A stretch of 64,000 nucleotides of DNA from Rhodobiaceae bacterium (GTDB taxonomy: Bacteria > Pseudomonadota > Alphaproteobacteria > Parvibaculales > Parvibaculaceae), in the NCBI GenBank assembly GCA_003330885.1, contig CP030277.1, positions 372,001 to 436,000 of the forward strand, written 5' to 3'. The notes beneath the pieces are model-generated. The model saw only the letters and a program-made list of their open reading frames with translations. It was not told the DNA's origin and ran no database searches. The position numbers and the translations under genes were made by a program. Below are positions 1-8,144 of this stretch, one piece after another; within the stretch, counting starts at the first letter, position 1, and the number at the start of each line of letters is the position of its first letter.

Positions 1-809
1 GCGTAGCGACCATCACGCTCAATCGTCCAGACAAGTTGAATGCCTGGACAGCCGCGATGGAGAACAGTGTACGCAGTGCCATTAATGAAGCAGCAGCAGA
101 CGACGGTGTTCGGGTGATTATCATTGCCGGCGCGGGGCGCGGTTTCTGCGCAGGTGCGGACATGGGCGGTTTGCAGAAAATCGACGCCAATGGCGATGGA
201 AGAAAGCGCATTGTTGAGCAGGGCGAGGAAGCGGCGGTCTCGTTCGATGATGATCTTGGGCCCTCTGTACTCGAGCACTTCGAAGGGCGATTTGGCTACA
301 TGTTCGAATGTCCCAAGCCGATCATTGCAGCGATCAATGGTCCTTGCGCGGGCATTGGGCTCGTCATGACGCTCTTTTGCGATATGCGGATTGCCAGTGA
401 TGTGGCGAAATTCACAACCGCCTTTGCTCAACGTGGCCTGGTGGCGGAGCATGGCATTGCCTGGCTGCTGCCACGTCTGATTGGGTCCGCAAACGCGCTC
501 GATATTTTAATGTCAGCGCGAAAGTTTACCGGTGAGGAGGCGGCGCGTTTGGGGCTGGTGAACCGCTCTGTGCCTGGAAACGCTCTGATGGGTGAGGTGG
601 CTGACTATGCAAAAGGCCTTGCGGAAACAGCATCGCCGCGGTCCATGACCGTGATGAAGCGTCAGGTCTACAAATCACTGTTCCAGGACTTCAACACATC
701 GACATCAATGGCGGACACAGAAATGCAATCCAGCTTCGCCAGTGAAGACTTTAAGGAAGGCGTTGCTCATTTCGTTGAAAAACGCGCACCAAACTTTTCG
801 GGGAGGTAG
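1..809 (+). CDS. Enoyl-CoA hydratase/isomerase family protein (5' end outside window)
   Basis: The reading frame is open from base 3 to the stop at 807-809, and the codons before the first in-frame start (TTG at 36) already encode the conserved crotonase start V-A-T-I-T-L-N-R-P-D-K. The true start therefore lies upstream of the window. Crotonase hallmarks are present: the first oxyanion-hole motif GRGFCAGAD, the second loop INGPCAGIGL, and the RGLVAEHGIAWLLPRLIG segment that carries the family's usual catalytic-loop Glu. The family hydrates or isomerises enoyl-CoA thioesters in beta-oxidation and related routes. The substrate cannot be told from sequence. A second, longer paralog lies at 60202-61107. 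The C-terminal end (EKRAPNFSGR) is typical of the family, so the 3' end is complete. Confidence 0.9.
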   Translation, partial: VATITLNRPDKLNAWTAAMENSVRSAINEAAADDGVRVIIIAGAGRGFCAGADMGGLQKIDANGDGRKRIVEQGEEAAVSFDDDLGPSVLEHFEGRFGYMFECPKPIIAAINGPCAGIGLVMTLFCDMRIASDVAKFTTAFAQRGLVAEHGIAWLLPRLIGSANALDILMSARKFTGEEAARLGLVNRSVPGNALMGEVADYAKGLAETASPRSMTVMKRQVYKSLFQDFNTSTSMADTEMQSSFASEDFKEGVAHFVEKRAPNFSGR

Positions 810-879
810 TACGCAAACCATGTGTGAAGGAACACCTTTGTGGTGCGTTGATTTAGGCCAGTGCCAAACCTAACCAGTG

Positions 880-956
880 TGGTCGGAGTGAGTGGACTCG
901 AACCACCGACCCCCTCGTTCCGAACGAGGTGCGCTACCAGGCTGCGCCATACGTTG
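880..956 (-). pseudogene. tRNA-Pro(CGG)-like sequence with unpaired acceptor stem
   Basis: On the minus strand a D arm (GCGC/GCGC, bases 931-947), an anticodon arm (CCTCG/CGAGG, 913-929, loop TTCGGAA, anticodon CGG), a five-base variable region, a T arm (GGTGG/CCACT with loop TTCGAGT, 891-907) and an encoded CCA (880-882) are all intact. The 3' acceptor strand is CACTCCG (884-890), as expected for tRNA-Pro. The 5' strand at 950-956 reads CAACGTA instead of the complement CGGAGTG, so only three of seven pairs form. Base 37 is A where tRNA-Pro normally has G. The sequence is most likely a decayed tRNA-Pro copy or the 3' part of a tRNA left by a rearrangement. A functional tRNA seems unlikely. 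Confidence 0.75.
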
Positions 957-987
957 CTATATGAATGACAATCCAAAACGAATTGTA

Positions 988-1812
988 TTATCCGACTTTT
1001 GCCTCAGCAAGAGGTGGCAGAGTAACGCCTTTGCGTTCCGCCAGTTTCGCATGTCGCAAGCTGGCAGTTCTCTGTTTTGAGACCCGCCCACCCACAATAC
1101 CGTGCAGCATTTCTGCGAGGGCAGTTGGCTGTGAGAGGAAGGGCGAATGGGAACTGTCGAGCGTTAAGACCTCTTTGAAAGGAGCATGAGCTTGCATTTG
1201 TTTTTGCAGTTCTGGCGAGATAACTCGGTCTTGAAGGCATTCAATATAGGTCATCGGTCGACTGGCGGCGCCATCACTGGTGATCCGCGCAAATTCCAAA
1301 ATCGGCAGGCCTGATTGGCTGCAGAGTCGTTCGACCGCTTGATCTGCGATATCCTTTGGGCAGTCGTGATAGAAAACTTCGCTGGCACGCTCTGTCCTGA
1401 TATGTGCTCGAAATCTCAGCCAGTCTGTTTGGACGGCAGGCCAGAGCTGTGTTTTTTCGTCGCTGAGAGCCAATGAACGCATCCGCGTCCACTTGTTCAA
1501 CCGAGGAAGATAGGCCGTCAAATAGACGAGCTGATCAAACAGCTTTGGTTGCATCTCCGCGGCACGAGAGATTGCCATGCCACCCATTGAATGCCCAACC
1601 AGGGTAACTGGTTCGCCAATTTGCTGAGCAGCGGCGCAGATGGCGTTTCCATACCGTCGAAGAGAAATCTGGTAGCTGGGAAGAGCCCTGTTCCAATGGC
1701 CAGGGAGCGTGAGCGTGTGCACGGCGTGGCCCCGAGCGGCGAGCTCGGGAACAAGTAATTCCCAACACCGTTCGTCATGCCACGCACCGTGAATCAGCAA
1801 AAACGCTGCCAT
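988..1812 (-). CDS. Alpha/beta hydrolase (methyl-esterase-like)
   Basis: 274 aa. The start is taken at ATG 1812 because an AGGACC Shine-Dalgarno lies just upstream and the family's N-terminal strand FLLIHGAWH follows directly; a longer frame to 1860 adds residues of no family likeness. The fold is shown by the oxyanion motif HGAWH (residues 8-12), nucleophile Ser75 in GHSMGG, Asp195 in CLQDRVISPE, and His222 in DSSHSPFLSQP. These are the features of the AB-hydrolase group that includes plant salicylate methyl esterases, pheophorbidases and EstC-type esterases. It is cytoplasmic, with no signal peptide. The gene is divergent from the strictosidine-synthase-like gene at 1924. Its substrate is unknown. 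Confidence 0.85.
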   Translation of the reverse strand: MAAFLLIHGAWHDERCWELLVPELAARGHAVHTLTLPGHWNRALPSYQISLRRYGNAICAAAQQIGEPVTLVGHSMGGMAISRAAEMQPKLFDQLVYLTAYLPRLNKWTRMRSLALSDEKTQLWPAVQTDWLRFRAHIRTERASEVFYHDCPKDIADQAVERLCSQSGLPILEFARITSDGAASRPMTYIECLQDRVISPELQKQMQAHAPFKEVLTLDSSHSPFLSQPTALAEMLHGIVGGRVSKQRTASLRHAKLAERKGVTLPPLAEAKVG

Positions 1813-1923
1813 AAGGTCCTCAAATACTGCGCTATACGTTCCCCACGCCCGATGCGCCAAGTATTTGACGCTCAGACTTAAGGTCTACAAGATGAGGTAA
1901 GGGTCTTAACGGGGGGATAAAGG

Positions 1924-2997
1924 ATGGCAAAATTCTTTGGTTTTTTGGCTGTTCTACTGGGCATTTTGGCGGCCTACCTATCATTTTGGCCGGTGCAGAT
2001 TGACCCGATCGCCTGGACGCCTCCTGAGGATGTAGGGAAAACAGGTCCCTTTGCCGCCAATGATGCACTCACGTCTTTAGTTCGCATCGCTGAAGGGAAG
2101 GGGATTGGTCCAGAGGATACGGTGATTGGGCCTGCAGGCTGGCTTTATACCGGTTACGCCGATGGCCGCATCGTTCGAATCAATCCGATCGAAGGGGCAG
2201 AAGCGGAAGCTACAGAAATTGCAAACACAGACGGCCGGCCGCTCGGAATGCAGTTCGACGCCTCAGGCAATTTAATCATCGCCGATGCCGTAAAAGGACT
2301 GCTGTCTCTATCACCAGAGGGCGAGCTCAGCCTATTAACCGATAGTGTTGACGGTAAAAAAATGATCTTCGTCGATGATCTAGACATTGCCAGCGACGGG
2401 ACAATCTGGTTCTCGGATGCTTCTATCCGCTTTGACCTTCATGACAATTTGCTAGATGCAGTGGAAAGCAGAAAGACGGGCCGCTTGCTGACCTATGATC
2501 CCTCCACAGGTGTCACCAAAGTTGAGCTAGACGAGTTGGGGTTTGCCAATGGTGTTGCCTTGGCTGCTGACGAGAGCTTCGTTTTGGTCAACGAGACATT
2601 CCGCTATCGTGTGACGCGCCTCTGGCTGACTGGCTCCAAAGCGGGGCAGGCAGACACATTCATTGAAAACCTGCCTGCGCATCCAGACAATCTGTCCAGA
2701 GCGCCTGACGGCACGTTTTGGATCGCCCTGGTGGCACCGCGTTCTGCTGATCTGGACGGTCTCATGCCCACACCGTTCTGGCGAAAGGTCGTCATGCGTC
2801 TTCCAGAAGCGATGCGGGGCGCACTGATTCAGCCGTTCGGCTGGGTTATCGCCGTCAATGAGACTGGGGAAGTGATCGGAAACTTACAGGATCCCAACGG
2901 ACACTTTGGAACAATCACCAGCGTCAATGAGCGCTCAGGGCAGCTCTATCTGGGCAGTCTCACTGAGGCGGCAGTTGGCCGCCTTCCAGCGCCGTGA
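1924..2997 (+). CDS. Strictosidine-synthase/SMP-30-like beta-propeller protein, membrane anchored
   Basis: 357 aa. An N-terminal hydrophobic stretch (about residues 4-21) looks like an uncleaved signal anchor, so the propeller should face the periplasm. The body carries the six-bladed propeller features of the strictosidine synthase-like group (PF03088 and relatives of APMAP): a segment FVDDLDIASDGTIWFSDAS near residues 142-160 and LAADESFVLVNETFRYRVTR near 222-241, followed by HPDNLSRAPDGTFWIAL. Bacterial members are often lactonases or arylesterases needing a metal ion; actual activity here is unknown. The start has an AAAGG Shine-Dalgarno. It is divergent from the hydrolase at 988-1812 and may share its control region. 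Confidence 0.8.
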   Translation: MAKFFGFLAVLLGILAAYLSFWPVQIDPIAWTPPEDVGKTGPFAANDALTSLVRIAEGKGIGPEDTVIGPAGWLYTGYADGRIVRINPIEGAEAEATEIANTDGRPLGMQFDASGNLIIADAVKGLLSLSPEGELSLLTDSVDGKKMIFVDDLDIASDGTIWFSDASIRFDLHDNLLDAVESRKTGRLLTYDPSTGVTKVELDELGFANGVALAADESFVLVNETFRYRVTRLWLTGSKAGQADTFIENLPAHPDNLSRAPDGTFWIALVAPRSADLDGLMPTPFWRKVVMRLPEAMRGALIQPFGWVIAVNETGEVIGNLQDPNGHFGTITSVNERSGQLYLGSLTEAAVGRLPAP

Positions 2998-3008
2998 GAC
3001 CTCGGCGC

Positions 3009-3425
3009 TTAGTCCGTTGGCGGCCCTTTTAACTCAACAACATTGCCTTCAGGGTCTTTGATGTAGATCGAAGGGCCGTTGCCCTCTGCGCCATATCGGA
3101 TGCCGCTTTCCTCGACCAGAAGGCCGTATGGCCGCAGATAGGTAGCAATCGCTGCCTCGTCCCAAGGGTCAATTCGCAGGCAGAAATGGTCGACATTTCG
3201 TTCATTCTCCGCTGCTAGGGGAGCATCGACGCCAATGACGTCGATCAGCGAACGCCCAGCGCGCAGTTGTGTCAGTTGAAACTTGGGAATTTCCCGTTCA
3301 ACGATTGCGCCCAACACCTCCACATAGAAGCCAATCAGTGTGGCGGGGTCAGGGGTTCTCAGAACGATATGATCTAGTCCCATGAGGGAAAAGGGGCGGG
3401 CTGGAGTGTTGGATTGGGACGACAT
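3009..3425 (-). CDS. VOC family (glyoxalase/bleomycin-resistance fold) protein
   Basis: 138 aa. The start of the fold (LDHIVLRTPDPATLIGFYVE, about residues 18-37) and its end (IYIKDPEGNVVELKGP) are classic vicinal-oxygen-chelate modules, in beta-alpha-beta-beta-beta order. Candidate metal ligands are His20, His in VDHFCLRID and the Glu of VVELKG. Members include glyoxalase I, ring-cleavage dioxygenases and antibiotic-binding proteins; single-domain 130-140 aa forms are usually annotated only at family level. It ends 12 bases after the convergent strictosidine-synthase-like gene, with no clear terminator between. Function beyond the fold cannot be assigned. Confidence 0.85.
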   Translation of the reverse strand: MSSQSNTPARPFSLMGLDHIVLRTPDPATLIGFYVEVLGAIVEREIPKFQLTQLRAGRSLIDVIGVDAPLAAENERNVDHFCLRIDPWDEAAIATYLRPYGLLVEESGIRYGAEGNGPSIYIKDPEGNVVELKGPPTD

Positions 3426-3553
3426 GGGCGTGACCTGCGATCTGGATCAAAAAATACTTTAAAACCGGCAGAAATAGGCGAATAAGCTCAATATATATTG
3501 CACGCTGAGCCGCTTCGAGCTATGTGCATGTCCTGACAGTAAACGCTGTCTGT

Positions 3554-3628
3554 TGGGGCGTGGCCAAGTGGTAAGGCACCGGTTTTTGGTATCGGCATGC
3601 GCAGGTTCGAATCCTGCCGCCCCAGCCA
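3554..3628 (+). tRNA. tRNA-Gln (anticodon TTG)
   Basis: A complete 75-base cloverleaf: acceptor stem TGGGGCG/CGCCCCA, D arm with loop AAGTGGTAA, anticodon stem CCGGT/ATCGG with loop TTTTGGT giving anticodon TTG, T arm GCAGG/CCTGC with loop TTCGAAT, discriminator G and encoded CCA (3626-3628). It stands about 420 bases before the first polysaccharide gene, so it marks the left border of the low-GC locus. No integrase gene or 3' direct repeat was seen. Confidence 0.97.
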
Positions 3629-4047
3629 CATTCAAGAATCGTGAGGTGGCAGTGTTCCAAGTCACCTCTCAGGTTCGCCAGCTCCTCATCCAGACGTCCT
3701 TTTTAGAGAACGATCAACGCACTCAATTCGTTGCTGAACTTGAGTGAACTAAAAATTTTTCCAAAAAAAAGCTTAGGATATACTTAAGAAAATACTGGAT
3801 AGGCAAAGCTTTATCTTGGCAATGCTTAGGTTTTTTGGAGTCTGTTGCCTTTTCGGCGAATTTCGTCTTGGAAGGAAAGCATGCGATTGTTTGACGCCAT
3901 TAGGCGTAACTTGCTTTTTCCCTTGCTGAAGTTTTGACATCTTCTATAAACAGCGCCGGGATTTGAGGCAAAAACTACTCTCCAACCGATGCAAACCTGT
4001 TTTTACGGGCAAGGGCGGCGAGATGTTGGCTTTACAAACGAGGGGCT
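3629..4047. other. Non-coding gap between tRNA-Gln and polysaccharide locus
   Basis: This stretch of about 420 bases holds no convincing gene. It is AT-rich around 3750-3800. It contains a 7-bp inverted repeat CACTCAA...TTGAGTG at 3720-3746 just before an A/T run (possible weak tRNA-Gln terminator) and a small palindrome ACGCC-ATTA-GGCGT at 3894-3907. The likely promoter of the following operon is listed separately. Confidence 0.5.
3923..3950 (+). promoter_or_regulatory. Candidate sigma-70 promoter of the polysaccharide operon
   Basis: TTGCTG (3923-3928) and TATAAA (3945-3950) are separated by 16 bases, giving a leader of roughly 90 bases before the WbpA-like start at 4048. The match is by eye. 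The nearby ACGCC-ATTA-GGCGT palindrome at 3894-3907 lies upstream of the -35 box and could be a regulator site. Confidence 0.35.
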
Positions 4048-5349
4048 ATGAAAAACTTCAACGAAATAATAGCCGAACGGTCCGCCAAGGTCGGAATTAT
4101 CGGGGTTGGCTATGTCGGAATACCTTTGGCGCTCAGAATCAGCGAGGTTGGTTTCAGGGTTGTTGGTTTTGACGTTTCCGCCGAACGGGTCGATATGCTG
4201 AACAGCGGTCAAAGTCCAATCAAGCACTTTGATGCCGCTGAGATTCAGTCGATGGTTGACCGAGGCTTTGTTGCGACAAGCGACTTTTCTCGAGCTTCAG
4301 AATGCGACGCACTTATCATTTGCGTGCCTACTCCTCTCAATGCGGTGCGGGAACCTGATCTCAGTTATGTCGTAAATACGATGGAGTGGATCAAGCCTCA
4401 CCTCCGCTCAGGCCAGCTCATCTCATTGGAAAGCACAACTTGGCCTGGTACCACGGAAGAAATCCTGCAGCCCTACGTGGTAGATGCGGGGTTGAAGATC
4501 GGAGAAGACGTGTTCTTGGTGTATTCACCAGAAAGGGAAGACCCAGGCAATCCTTCATTCACGACTCAAACAATTCCAAAAGTTCTAGGTGGAATGACGG
4601 ATAATTGTCGTGATGCCGGCGTAGCTCTCTACGAAACGTTTATCGACCGCGTTGTTCCAGTCAGCTCGCCAAGAGCTGCGGAAATGGTGAAGTTAATCGA
4701 GAACATCCATCGTGCAGTAAACATCGGTCTTGTGAATGAGATTAAAGAAGTTGCTGACAAGATGGGTTTGGACATCTTCGAAGTGATTGATGCAGCAGGA
4801 ACGAAACCTTTTGGGTTCACCAAATATTATCCGGGGCCTGGCATCGGGGGACACTGTATTCCAATTGACCCATTCTATTTGACCTGGAAAGCGCGGGAGT
4901 ACGGACTTCACACCCGGTTTATCGAGTTGGCTGGAGAGATCAATGCGCGCATGCCAAGGTATGTGGTTGACAAGCTGCTTCTCGCCCTGAACGAAAAAGG
5001 GAAGGCCATATCTAAATCAAAGATCTTGGCTCTAGGCATTGCATATAAGCGCGATGTCGATGACATGAGAGAAAGTCCATCAGTGTTTGTGATGGAGATG
5101 ATGCGAGATCTGGGTGCGGATGTATCTTACTCGGACCCCAATGTCCCTGTATTTCCCGAAATGCGAGAACACAGTTTTGATTTGTCTTCGGTCACTTTGA
5201 CACCCGAAACGGTCAGTTCTTACGACGCCGTAGTGTTGCTCACCGATCATACTGATTTTGACTATGAAATGATTGCAAGCAACGCAGATATTCTGATCGA
5301 TACCCGCGGGAAATACAGAGTGCGAACTCCGAACATAACGCCAGCGTAA
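4048..5349 (+). CDS. wbpA: UDP-GlcNAc 6-dehydrogenase, WbpA type
   Basis: 433 aa, the usual length for nucleotide-sugar dehydrogenases. It should oxidise C6 of UDP-GlcNAc to the uronic acid in two NAD-dependent steps. Visible features are the Rossmann motif GVGYVG (residues 19-24), a long central helix region, catalytic Cys270 in [14 protein letters not shown], and the C-terminal UDP-binding part with DMRESPS. The presence of HCIPIDP places it with the WbpA/TviB/WbpO UDP-HexNAc dehydrogenases. GAGG lies just before the ATG. It starts a gene run of WbpA, B, D, E and I types, the whole UDP-ManNAc3NAcA route known from Pseudomonas aeruginosa O5, which supports the substrate call. Confidence 0.88.
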   Translation: MKNFNEIIAERSAKVGIIGVGYVGIPLALRISEVGFRVVGFDVSAERVDMLNSGQSPIKHFDAAEIQSMVDRGFVATSDFSRASECDALIICVPTPLNAVREPDLSYVVNTMEWIKPHLRSGQLISLESTTWPGTTEEILQPYVVDAGLKIGEDVFLVYSPEREDPGNPSFTTQTIPKVLGGMTDNCRDAGVALYETFIDRVVPVSSPRAAEMVKLIENIHRAVNIGLVNEIKEVADKMGLDIFEVIDAAGTKPFGFTKYYPGPGIGGHCIPIDPFYLTWKAREYGLHTRFIELAGEINARMPRYVVDKLLLALNEKGKAISKSKILALGIAYKRDVDDMRESPSVFVMEMMRDLGADVSYSDPNVPVFPEMREHSFDLSSVTLTPETVSSYDAVVLLTDHTDFDYEMIASNADILIDTRGKYRVRTPNITPA

Positions 5350-5363
5350 AGTGAGTTAAGTGA

Positions 5364-6335
5364 ATGGCTAAGATAGCTCAAATCGGATGTGGGCACTGGG
5401 GAAAGAATTTGACCCGGAATTTTGCTCAGCTCGGAGCATTGGCGTGTGTCGTGGAGGGCAACGCAGAAACCGCCCAAGCGATGAGTGCTGAGTATGACGT
5501 GCCCGCTAAGTCCTTCGAAGATGTGTTGGCGGATCCGAGCATCGATGCGGTAGCACTGGCAACACCTGCGGAAACACATGCCGCGCTGGCGACCAAGGCT
5601 CTGGAGGCGGGAAAGCATGCATATGTGGAAAAGCCCATAGCTCTCTCGGTAGAGGACGCCGTGGCGTTAGTGAAACTAGCGGAGCAACGCGATCGCCGCC
5701 TAATGGTTGGGCACCTACTTCAATACCATCCCATATTTATGAAGCTCCGGAGTTTAGTTGCTCAGGGCAAGGTTGGTGAGGTGCTTTATGTGTACTCTAA
5801 TCGCTTGAGCCTGGGCAAATTCCGAACGGAAGAAAACGTTCTGTGGTCATTTGCACCGCACGATCTCTCAATGCTGTTGAGTGTGGCTGGCGAAGAGCCA
5901 TCACATGTGAATGCACAGGGAGCATCCTACTTTACGTCCGGCATTGCCGATTGGTGTACAGCGAGTTTGACTTTTCCATCGGGTGTTCGTGGGCATCTAA
6001 ACGTGTCTTGGATGCACCCGTTTAAGGAGCAGCGGTTCGTAGTTTGCGGCAAGAAAGGCGCCCTGGTTTTCGAAGACAGCAAAGCTGAATGGTCGGAAAA
6101 GTTAGCGTTTTATCCGCATACGGTTGATGTCACCACCCCTGCGCCCCTTCCGACCAAAGGGGATGTCGAGTTGATAGACGTAGACCATGGTGAGCCGCTG
6201 AAAGCAGAGTGCCAGCATTTTATTGATTGCATCGACAATGGTACGGATCCACGCACGAATGGCGCCGAGGGATTGGCGGTTCTTCGCGTGTTGAGCTCGA
6301 TGGAAAAATCTTTGGCTGAGAGCTTGGAGGGATGA
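5364..6335 (+). CDS. wbpB: Gfo/Idh/MocA oxidoreductase, WbpB type (C3 oxidation)
   Basis: 323 aa. It has the N-terminal NAD-binding motif GCGHWG (residues 8-13) and the family's EKP motif at residues 89-91, with a C-terminal alpha/beta substrate domain containing APHDLSMLL. In the WbpA-WbpE pathway the enzyme oxidises C3 of UDP-GlcNAcA, making the 3-keto intermediate used by the aminotransferase. The match to WbpB rests on fold and, strongly, on the gene order. It follows WbpA by 14 bases and ends just at the start of the acetyltransferase gene. Confidence 0.83.
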   Translation: MAKIAQIGCGHWGKNLTRNFAQLGALACVVEGNAETAQAMSAEYDVPAKSFEDVLADPSIDAVALATPAETHAALATKALEAGKHAYVEKPIALSVEDAVALVKLAEQRDRRLMVGHLLQYHPIFMKLRSLVAQGKVGEVLYVYSNRLSLGKFRTEENVLWSFAPHDLSMLLSVAGEEPSHVNAQGASYFTSGIADWCTASLTFPSGVRGHLNVSWMHPFKEQRFVVCGKKGALVFEDSKAEWSEKLAFYPHTVDVTTPAPLPTKGDVELIDVDHGEPLKAECQHFIDCIDNGTDPRTNGAEGLAVLRVLSSMEKSLAESLEG

Positions 6336-6340
6336 GTGCC

Positions 6341-6919
6341 ATGGCTACAGAACAGGACTATTTCGTTCATGAAAGCTCTTATGTTGACGATGGTGTGACC
6401 ATTGGACAGGGAACCAAGGTGTGGCATTTTGTGCACTTGCTCTCGGGCACCTCAATCGGACGGAACTGCTCGCTTGGTCAAAATGTGATGGTCGGTCCTG
6501 ATGTCTCAGTAGGCGATGGATGTAAAATTCAGAATAACGTAGCGCTGTATGCGGGTGTTACCCTCGCGGACAACGTCTTTTGTGGGCCGTCATGTGTTTT
6601 TACAAATGTCTTGACCCCTCGCGGCCACGTTGAACGCAAAGATGAGTTCGCTGAAACCAAGGTCGGCGAGGCAGCGACGATTGGGGCGAACGCAACCATC
6701 GTATGCGGAAACTCTTTGGGTGAGTATTGCATGGTTGCTGCGGGCGCAGTCGTTACGCGAGATGTGCTACCTCATGCCCTGGTTGCTGGCGTTCCGGCAA
6801 GGCAAATCGGATGGGTCTCTCGATCTGGAGAGCGACTAGATGCCTCTTTGGTCTGTCCCAGAACCGGCGAAGAATACATCGAGACAGACGGCAAATTGTC
6901 TATTGTGGAGAGCAAATAA
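6341..6919 (+). CDS. wbpD: Left-handed beta-helix N-acetyltransferase, WbpD type
   Basis: 192 aa from ATG 6341. This start is preferred over the ATG at 6332 because the GGAGG at 6326-6330 is only one base from 6332 but ten from 6341. The protein is built from hexapeptide repeats (for example VTIGQGTKVWHFVHL, SIGRNCSLGQNVMVGP, TIGANATIVCGNSLGEYCMV) that form a left-handed parallel beta helix, with a typical trimeric CoA-binding arrangement. In this pathway it acetylates the 3-amino group of UDP-GlcNAc3NA using acetyl-CoA. GVPARQIGWV near the C-terminus is typical of sugar N-acetyltransferases of this branch. Confidence 0.87.
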   Translation: MATEQDYFVHESSYVDDGVTIGQGTKVWHFVHLLSGTSIGRNCSLGQNVMVGPDVSVGDGCKIQNNVALYAGVTLADNVFCGPSCVFTNVLTPRGHVERKDEFAETKVGEAATIGANATIVCGNSLGEYCMVAAGAVVTRDVLPHALVAGVPARQIGWVSRSGERLDASLVCPRTGEEYIETDGKLSIVESK

Positions 6920-6920
6920 A

Positions 6921-8048
6921 ATGTCGATCCAGTTCATTGATCTAGCGGCACAACAGTCTCGAATTAGAGAAAAACTAGACAAAAGAATCGCAGATGTTTT
7001 GGACCATGGAAAGTACATCATGGGTCCTGAAGTCGCTGAGCTTGAACAACAGCTGTCCGCATTCAGCGGCGCGAAACATGCCATCACGTGTGCCAACGGA
7101 ACCGATGCGTTGCAGATCGCGCTGATGGCGATTGGGGTGAAGGCTGGAGACGCAGTCTTTTGCCCAAGTTTTACGTTTGCAGCTACCGCTGAGATTGTGC
7201 CGCTGCTGGGCGCCACGCCAGTATTTGTAGATGTTAATGCGTCTGACTTTAACATTGATACAGAGAGTCTCATCAACGCTATTGCCGAGGCGAAGGCGCT
7301 AGGGTTGCGTCCGGCTGGCGTGATCCCCGTGGATCTTTTTGGTCTACCAGCATCGTACAATGAAATTCAGAAGATCGCCGACGAACACAATCTGTGGGTG
7401 TTGTCAGATAGCGCGCAGGGTTTTGGGTCTACCTACAACGGACAGCGGGCTGGAAGTTTGGGTGATGTAGCAACAACTTCCTTTTTTCCTGCAAAGCCTC
7501 TCGGTTGTTATGGGGATGGCGGTGCGGTCTTTACGTCTAGTGACGAATTGGCTGCTCTTATCAAGTCGTTTCGAGTACATGGGAAAGGTACTCATAAGTA
7601 CGACAATGAGCGGATCGGCGTGAACTCAAGGCTCGATACGCTACAGGCGGCCATTCTACTAGAGAAACTGGCTGTTTACGACGCCGAAATCGATGCGCGT
7701 CAAGCTGTTGCGCTGAGATATAATGAGGGTCTGAGTGATCTGATCGAGACCCCGTATGTATCGAACGACAAGGTCTCGGTTTGGGCTCAGTATACGCTGA
7801 AGACACCTGAAGGAATGGACCGTGCGAAAATCATGGATGGATTGAAAAATAAGGGTGTGCCGAGCGTCGTCTATTATCCAATGCCATTGCACCAACAAAC
7901 GGCGTTTCAATCAGGCATTGTACCGTCAAAAGGGCTTCCAGTGTCTGAGGCGTTGTCTCAATCGGTGTTTAGTCTCCCCATGCACCCCTACCTCGAAAAG
8001 GAGGAGCAAGACGTCATTATCGAAGCCCTGCGTTCTGAGCTGCGATGA
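6921..8048 (+). CDS. wbpE: PLP-dependent sugar aminotransferase, WbpE type (DegT/DnrJ/EryC1)
   Basis: 375 aa from ATG 6921, one base after the WbpD stop; a longer frame reaching back to 6840 overlaps WbpD and lacks family likeness. Its fold-type I features are TCANGTDALQIALMA (cofactor phosphate binding), the Asp of LWVLSDSAQGFGS (pyridine nitrogen) and Lys192 in FFPAKPLGCYGDGGA (Schiff base). It would transaminate the 3-keto sugar acid made by WbpB, using glutamate. It is one of three DegT-family aminotransferases in the locus; the others lie at 18371 and 29965 and serve different sugars. Confidence 0.9.
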   Translation: MSIQFIDLAAQQSRIREKLDKRIADVLDHGKYIMGPEVAELEQQLSAFSGAKHAITCANGTDALQIALMAIGVKAGDAVFCPSFTFAATAEIVPLLGATPVFVDVNASDFNIDTESLINAIAEAKALGLRPAGVIPVDLFGLPASYNEIQKIADEHNLWVLSDSAQGFGSTYNGQRAGSLGDVATTSFFPAKPLGCYGDGGAVFTSSDELAALIKSFRVHGKGTHKYDNERIGVNSRLDTLQAAILLEKLAVYDAEIDARQAVALRYNEGLSDLIETPYVSNDKVSVWAQYTLKTPEGMDRAKIMDGLKNKGVPSVVYYPMPLHQQTAFQSGIVPSKGLPVSEALSQSVFSLPMHPYLEKEEQDVIIEALRSELR

Positions 8049-8144
8049 TGGGTTCACGCGATCATTCTTCCGCCGACGGATCGCTCTGCTCTTTTATTCA
8101 ACTTTTGCAACCCAAGATGGCCACGGCCAAAGCTGAGGGGAACT

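Noticed and set aside
767-1080. Short open frames on both strands over the tRNA-Pro-like sequence
   Set aside because: Their peptides are the well-known by-product of translating a tRNA-Pro gene, and no ribosome-binding site supports them.
3720-3746. CACTCAA...TTGAGTG hairpin as a true terminator for tRNA-Gln
   Set aside because: The stem is only seven pairs with a loop of 13, and the A/T run that follows is not a clean T-run.
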